A stretch of 64,000 nt of DNA from the NCBI GenBank assembly GCA_000499405.2, contig HG738137.1, positions 26,217,832 through 26,281,831 of the forward strand. Reading direction: 5' to 3'. The notes below the pieces were generated by a model. The model did no database searches. It saw only the letters and a list, made by a program, of their open reading frames with translations, and was not told the DNA's origin. This DNA is from Onchocerca volvulus. Taxonomy: Eukaryota; Nematoda; Chromadorea; Rhabditida; Onchocercidae. The position numbers were made by a program, and so were the translations under genes. This document shows positions 58,982-64,000 of this stretch, in pieces (within the stretch, counting starts at the first letter, position 1; the number at the start of each line of letters is the position of its first letter).

Positions 58982-59637
58982 TGTCGATCTTCTTTCGGTC
59001 GGAAAATGGAAAAATCCGAAAGATGACTTATAAGCAAGAATTATTAAAGGTCAAGTAACATGAAGATAATTTCAAATGGACAACAAGCCAGTAAACATGT
59101 TTATCACCAAAAAAAAAAATAAACAGAAGGCAACATGTTTCCCAACAATAAACATGTTTACCATCAAAAGGAGAGACATGTTTAATAACAAAGAATCAAC
59201 ATGTTTACCGCCGAAACGCTCTGATTAACGATAAACAAAACGAGGTCGACCAATCATGATGAGATACGTTGGAGATCAGGAGAGTAAGAAGAGAGCCCGA
59301 AAGGATTTAAAAGGTTCGGATTTTGGAACAGGATCAGATTTTTACAAGAGTTTTTTTACAACGGTCGAGCAACAATTCGAAGTTTTCTTGAATAATTCAG
59401 TTCGGAGTTTCTACATCGATATAGCAACAGTTTTACGACGATCCAGATTGACGCTGCAATAGTACCAAACCGAAGATCAAGGACCACTATTCTTTTCTAC
59501 GAACAATAAAAGAATAATTCAGTGATCAGTTTGATTGGATACTCTCAAATAGTTGTTTGTACTATACAGGAACAATTACTTTTCTGTCTATTAAATAAAC
59601 TTTTTGCAAAAAATTTCGTCTCTGTCATAATCCAACA
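58982..59637 (+). repeat. 3' LTR of the cyclin H element
   Basis: This is the longer copy, starting TGTCGATC and ending CCAACA. Its right half contains aataaaag (59505) and attaaataaac (59590), suited to a transcript-end region. It shares with the 5' copy the landmarks listed there. Confidence 0.8.
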
Positions 59638-62600
59638 TAACAAAAAATTTTTTCGACACCCCATTTCTCATTAGTAAATTATTGTTATGAACAATATAGT
59701 TCCAGAAACAACAAAAATTTGATAAATAGATTAAGGCTAATTATACATGGACTTCACAATATCATTTGTCATATCTTTTATTTTGTAACGAATATAAAAA
59801 TAGCGAATGATTTTTACTTTTAATAACAATGAAGCTATCATATTTAATATAAAATATATTTAACATAAAATGATAATGTTGTCAAATCTTTACTCAAACT
59901 AATATCTTCTAAGAATCATATATGCATCTTTTCCTCCTATCATTAATGTATTTCAAAGAAATAAGGTACTATAAGCTAAACCTCAGTGGAAACTTTGATA
60001 TAAAATTTTGAGCATTAAAAAAAAAAGAAAAGCAAACAATAAATAAAAATATAATTCAGTCACTGAATTATAATTGAAAGCAATGGGAAATAATTTTTAA
60101 AATGATGGAAATTTATAAATTAACGTGCTAATTATTCCGGAAGAAAAATATATTATCATCAAAATTTCGAAGATAAATAAAATACGAAACCAAACTTAAT
60201 AACTCTTTAATTTATTTTTGTATATATTTAAAAATTAAATTTGCATATATTCAAAAAACTCATCCATTATCAATCAAATATGCTCGCAACAATTTGACAC
60301 TATATTTTAATTAATTTCACAGAACATTTCGTCTTTCTTTCGACATTTCAAAAAATTTTATAAAAAATATCAAATGGACAATTCCCCTTACCTTTTGCTA
60401 ATATCACACCTACAATATCCATCACGTCAACAGTATTCATCACAATAATCTACAATCTCCATTACAATAATATCATTCAACCACCATATGTCGTTACTGA
60501 GCTAAATACAGGGAGATGTACAGGTGTGAAGGGAATTACAGGACAATGGGAGGTAAAGGTAGGACGAATGGATGTGGTGGACTGAAGGGAGTAGGAATAA
60601 CGACAGATCATTTCATCCGTTCTTTTACAAATGAGGCAGAACGGAGTATAAAGGGTAAAAAGGTTATTATATAGTTCACATACACACATACACACATATA
60701 CACAGACACACACATACACACATCCATCATCAGTTAGTCTACATTGAATACTCATTACTGTCTGTCATCCACTATGTCTCTTTTCTGTCGTGGTTTACCC
60801 CAACAGAGCTACTGGTTGTTATCATTAATCAGTTATTAGACTGTGATATCCCTATCATTGTATTTGTTTATTTGAGCTTTAGGAGGGAATAGGACAAGTT
60901 CATCGTGTAATATTTGAAAAATTGAAAATGAAATGAACTAAATTGAACTGAATTTTCTTTGTTTATCTCATTTATACGACTACTATACACATAGAGATGT
61001 ATCTCCAACTAAACACAATTCATTCATTTCATTATCTTTCTGATAACAACGGATAACTGCGCACTAATCACTCTGATCAAAGAAAGGATGAAATGAACCA
61101 AACTAATCGACATTTTATGCTCGTTACTATCGGTTTCATTTCCCATCCCAAAATTGTTTCAGATTATTAAAATTACTTTAATTTTATATTTCAAAAAAAA
61201 AAAAAGTGCAGTTCCTATCACTTTATCACCAAAAACATTCATAATAACTGACAGTGATACATATTCTTCGTCCATTCCGATTATTTCAAAAATTGGAATC
61301 CGATGAGTGATAAAACAGTATGATTTGAAAGTAATATGGGGAAGGGAAAATGGAGCCAAAGTAGCTTATACTATCATCGATCTGATTTCCAATTTGCCTT
61401 GTAAATCAACCAAACATTAATATGGGAGGAGAAATATATACAAAGATGCAAAATGCATCACGCTTCCTAACAGCAGCTTCCGAATAGATGATAGTGATAG
61501 TTTAACTCTCGAATAGTGATGATAATGATCGAACGATGATCAATCGATTACAACGATATTGATTGTATTAATGATATACGATGAATAAATAATAATAAGG
61601 ATGCGCCTAAGGACAAAAACTTTAGAACTTTATTGTTTAAAATTACTATCTAGAGATGTTTAAAAAATTGCCAAAATATTTATGACGGGTCTTTCAACTT
61701 CCAACATAAAAATACTGATGTATAGTATTGGAAGATTTGAAAAAAAAAAAAGTATTGTATGTAACGAACAACAGAATCTCTATCAATCCTATGAATTTTA
61801 AAGAAGTAAAAGTGGTGTAAACATAAAATTACAGTTAGGTAAGACCGTCCGAAAAACGATTATTTATGAAACGAAGAAAATCTTATTTTGCAAAATAATG
61901 TTCCACAAAGGTTTAAAGGAAAAGGAGAAAATGTAAATCTGTAATATCATTTGGCGTAAAGTGATCTTTATCAATTTAACAGACATCATTTCACTTCATT
62001 TAATCAGTGAGATAAAAAAAAAGAATACAAACATTTCTTTCATGGTTTGAATTCGGAACGAATTCAGTGGAGTAATATATAACAAACCGAACCAAACCTG
62101 TATATATAAAATCCAAAATCAGTCCGAGCAAACATTGTCATTGAAGTATGAAAACACTCGAAAAATCTAATATTATCCATTTGAATCCATCCGAATTTTA
62201 GAGATGGTATTTACAGATTAAAAATATTCGGTATCCTGGAAACGTCAGTAACGTAGAAGATATTTCCATTATTTCTGTTACTTTAAAAAAGAACGACAAA
62301 ATAAGGCAAATTTATTTCGGATGACTGAATGGGCGGTTATATTTGTAGTTCTATCATCAGGTGGAAAGAATTTCACAAGTTGACAATGATCTCATACCTT
62401 GTTCGAAACTTGAATAAAACTTAATTGTAAAAATGAAGAGATATATTCAATAGATCAAATAGATTAAACAATTTGATCAAGTCATAGGTAACATCAGTAC
62501 AAAATTTTCAATACATTCCTCGTTAAGCTTTCTTTCACATTCTGTTCCTGAATTTATTATATAAGCAGGACCATACATTTTATGTAATCAATAAAATTTT

Positions 62601-63528
62601 ATACCTTATGACTTAAACACATTGTTCAATCTATTTAAAGCAACATCATTACATGATGAACACAAATTAGACAAATTCATTGAGAAAACTAGCATATTTT
62701 CCACAGAGAATAGAAGTATGAACAAGGAAAGACATAAAAAGTTGTCCTAGACGGAATGTGTGGAATTGTGATGTCAAATTATGAACTGGACAAGTTTCAT
62801 CTGGTTTTCCAAAAAAAAAAAAAAAACTGCGGTAACAAGAATCAAGTCATTTTTTCTAAACTAATAGAGTCGTACATGAGAGTTGTCGGAAATTCAATTA
62901 GAATTCTTGGAAAAATGAAAAAATGTTTTATATTTTCAGACTGAATCGGAATCTGGAATAAAATTTTCTTGAGCATATTTGTGCTTAGCAAATTAATTCA
63001 TTGCGTAGCAGATAATTCAAGTAGAATCATCGAGACAAAGTGTTTACATCACAATAATCATTGATAAGAACTTAAAGAGGCTCTAGAAACTATCAAATTC
63101 AAAGGCATCAGAGAAATCTTTGCTAATATCGAATAATGGCAGACAAAATTGAGAATCACTGAGAGAAAATCAAACAAGAAATTATATATGAAAACAGTAA
63201 CCATGTTATAAAAAGGAAAAACAAAAATAAAAAAATGAAATTATTCATGAAATCTCCAACTAGTATTTTTAATGAGATTGATAAGTCTCAAATTTCAAAC
63301 GATCTGATAAACATTAAAATATTAATGATCAGAATTGGAAAGAAAAAAAAATTTAAATATGTTGCAAGATCAACAGATTGAAAAACAAAATATGGTAATT
63401 TAAAAAAAAGAAAAATTGACATATAATTGAAATTGTAATAAATTACAAGTTTGAACTTCTAATATAACAAAATTTTCCCATCTCAATACTCAGTAATCAA
63501 TCATTTCGGTAATATACATAAAATCCTT
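59638..63528. other. AT-rich intergenic DNA
   Basis: No exon chain was found on either strand. It contains a CA-type microsatellite (60678-60722) next to a GC-richer purine block (60500-60660), and several A/T runs. The right end should include the 3' UTR of the gene at 63529. Confidence 0.5.
60678..60722 (+). repeat. CA-type microsatellite
   Basis: Repeating CACATA and CACA units over about 45 bp. Confidence 0.85.
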
Positions 63529-64000
63529 TTAAAGTATTAATTTATAATAACCATTACAATCTTGCTTCGAATATAGTATAATGGGTGAGGTATTCTTAGG
63601 TTGAAAAAATGGTTCAATCACTTCCTCTATTCGCTTGAATTCTTGCTTGAATTTGTTTAATTGTTTTATAGCAGTCGCAAAAGCACTCGAAAGTTCGTCC
63701 ACTGTGAAAGTACGATCAATGAGTGTTGCAAGCAGGCGAACTGCATCTACCGAGATTTCCGTTACAATTACTTCAACCATTGTTTGAGGTGCCAATGCAG
63801 CAACTACTTTTTGTAAACAAGCGCGAATTTGAGTCTAAAAAGTTCTCAGGAAACTTAATTTGAATTAAATTAATTCAGAGTTGACATTGTACAAAAAAAA
63901 GATCACAATTTTGTAATTTGTTCCTCTATTTATTATTCTAGATTATGACTGTTTCATGAGATATGCAAATAAAATAAATAATCTTTATTTACTTTCCCTC
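63529..64000 (-). CDS. Unrecognised protein, C-terminal exon(s), gene runs off the right edge
   Basis: A terminal exon at 63834-63529 follows a TTTTTAG acceptor and ends in TAA. Eight bases at 64000-63993 before a GTAAAT donor probably belong to the previous exon; they join in phase across a 158-nt intron. The exon encodes about 101 residues starting TQIRACLQKVVAALAPQTMV, largely alpha-helical in character, with a charged segment KQEFKRIEEVIEPFF and the end YYKLIL. The mix of residues and the clean splice context set it apart from the surrounding AT-rich frames. The helical, Leu/Val/Ala-rich pattern would suit a HEAT-like or other helical-repeat protein, but that is only an impression. No name can be given. 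Not obviously related to its neighbours. Confidence 0.65.

Larger units (their letters stand above)
57078..59637 (+). mobile_element. BEL/Pao-like LTR element carrying a captured cyclin H copy
   Basis: Related direct repeats at 57078-57467 and 58982-59637 bracket about 1.5 kb. The 5' repeat ends CCAACA and is followed after 5 nt by TGGTGCCATGAGCCGTG, a TGG-starting primer-binding-site candidate in the position and style of BEL/Pao elements. About 70 bp later an intronless cyclin H sequence begins (57560-58410), followed by its own AATAAA (58590). Then comes a stretch that resembles the C-terminal tail of BEL/Pao pol (about 58618-58800), and then the 3' repeat. gag, RT, RNase H and the integrase core are missing. 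Both LTR ends, PBS and pol tail lie in one orientation with cyclin H, which suggests the host sequence sits inside the element and not beside it. No clear target-site duplication was found. Coordinates of the 5' LTR start are approximate. Confidence 0.75.

Overview
This window looks like nuclear DNA from a nematode, most likely a spirurid or filarial worm; that placement is inference. It is very AT-rich, with long A/T homopolymers. Genes are split into many short exons with GT..AG introns, several 5' ends carry polypyrimidine-CAG sites suited to spliced-leader addition, and one gene encodes a nematode-type FMRFamide-like peptide precursor (FLP-19 type).

Layout. (1) Positions 1-5.1 kb, minus strand: a monocarboxylate-transporter-type (SLC16/MCT) gene. 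Ten coding exons chain in perfect phase; the exon(s) for the last two membrane helices should lie off the left edge. (2) 7.4-10.2 kb, minus: a dead BEL/Pao LTR retrotransposon with both LTRs, a primer-binding-site candidate and scrambled pol, but no gag. (3) 10.2-23.8 kb: a gene-poor desert with repeats, palindromes and one GC-richer island. (4) 23.8-25.0 kb, plus: a three-exon flp-19 neuropeptide precursor. (5) 27.7-49.1 kb, minus: a 21-exon abl-1 (Abelson tyrosine kinase) gene of about 1244 codons with SH3, SH2, kinase and F-actin-binding domains. A probable myristoylated first exon lies about 9.2 kb upstream of exon 2. (6) 49.1-57.0 kb: mostly AT-rich intergenic DNA with a possible two-exon 103-residue gene (53.2-53.8 kb, minus). 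(7) 57.1-59.6 kb, plus: the most unusual object, a second BEL/Pao-type element whose gag and most of pol are replaced by an intronless, frameshifted cyclin H copy lying between 5' LTR plus PBS and pol tail plus 3' LTR. (8) 59.6-63.5 kb: AT-rich intergenic DNA. (9) 63.5 kb to the right edge, minus: the terminal exon of an unrecognised gene.

How the parts relate. I see no operon-like functional cluster. abl-1 and flp-19 converge tail to tail; in C. elegans the homologues act in apoptosis/cytoskeletal signalling and in neuronal peptide signalling. The two BEL-type relics show the locus has received LTR elements more than once. The cyclin H chimera is what LTR-element transduction of a host mRNA by template switching would leave behind. 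All products and models were read by eye from codons, splice phase and motifs; no database search was run.
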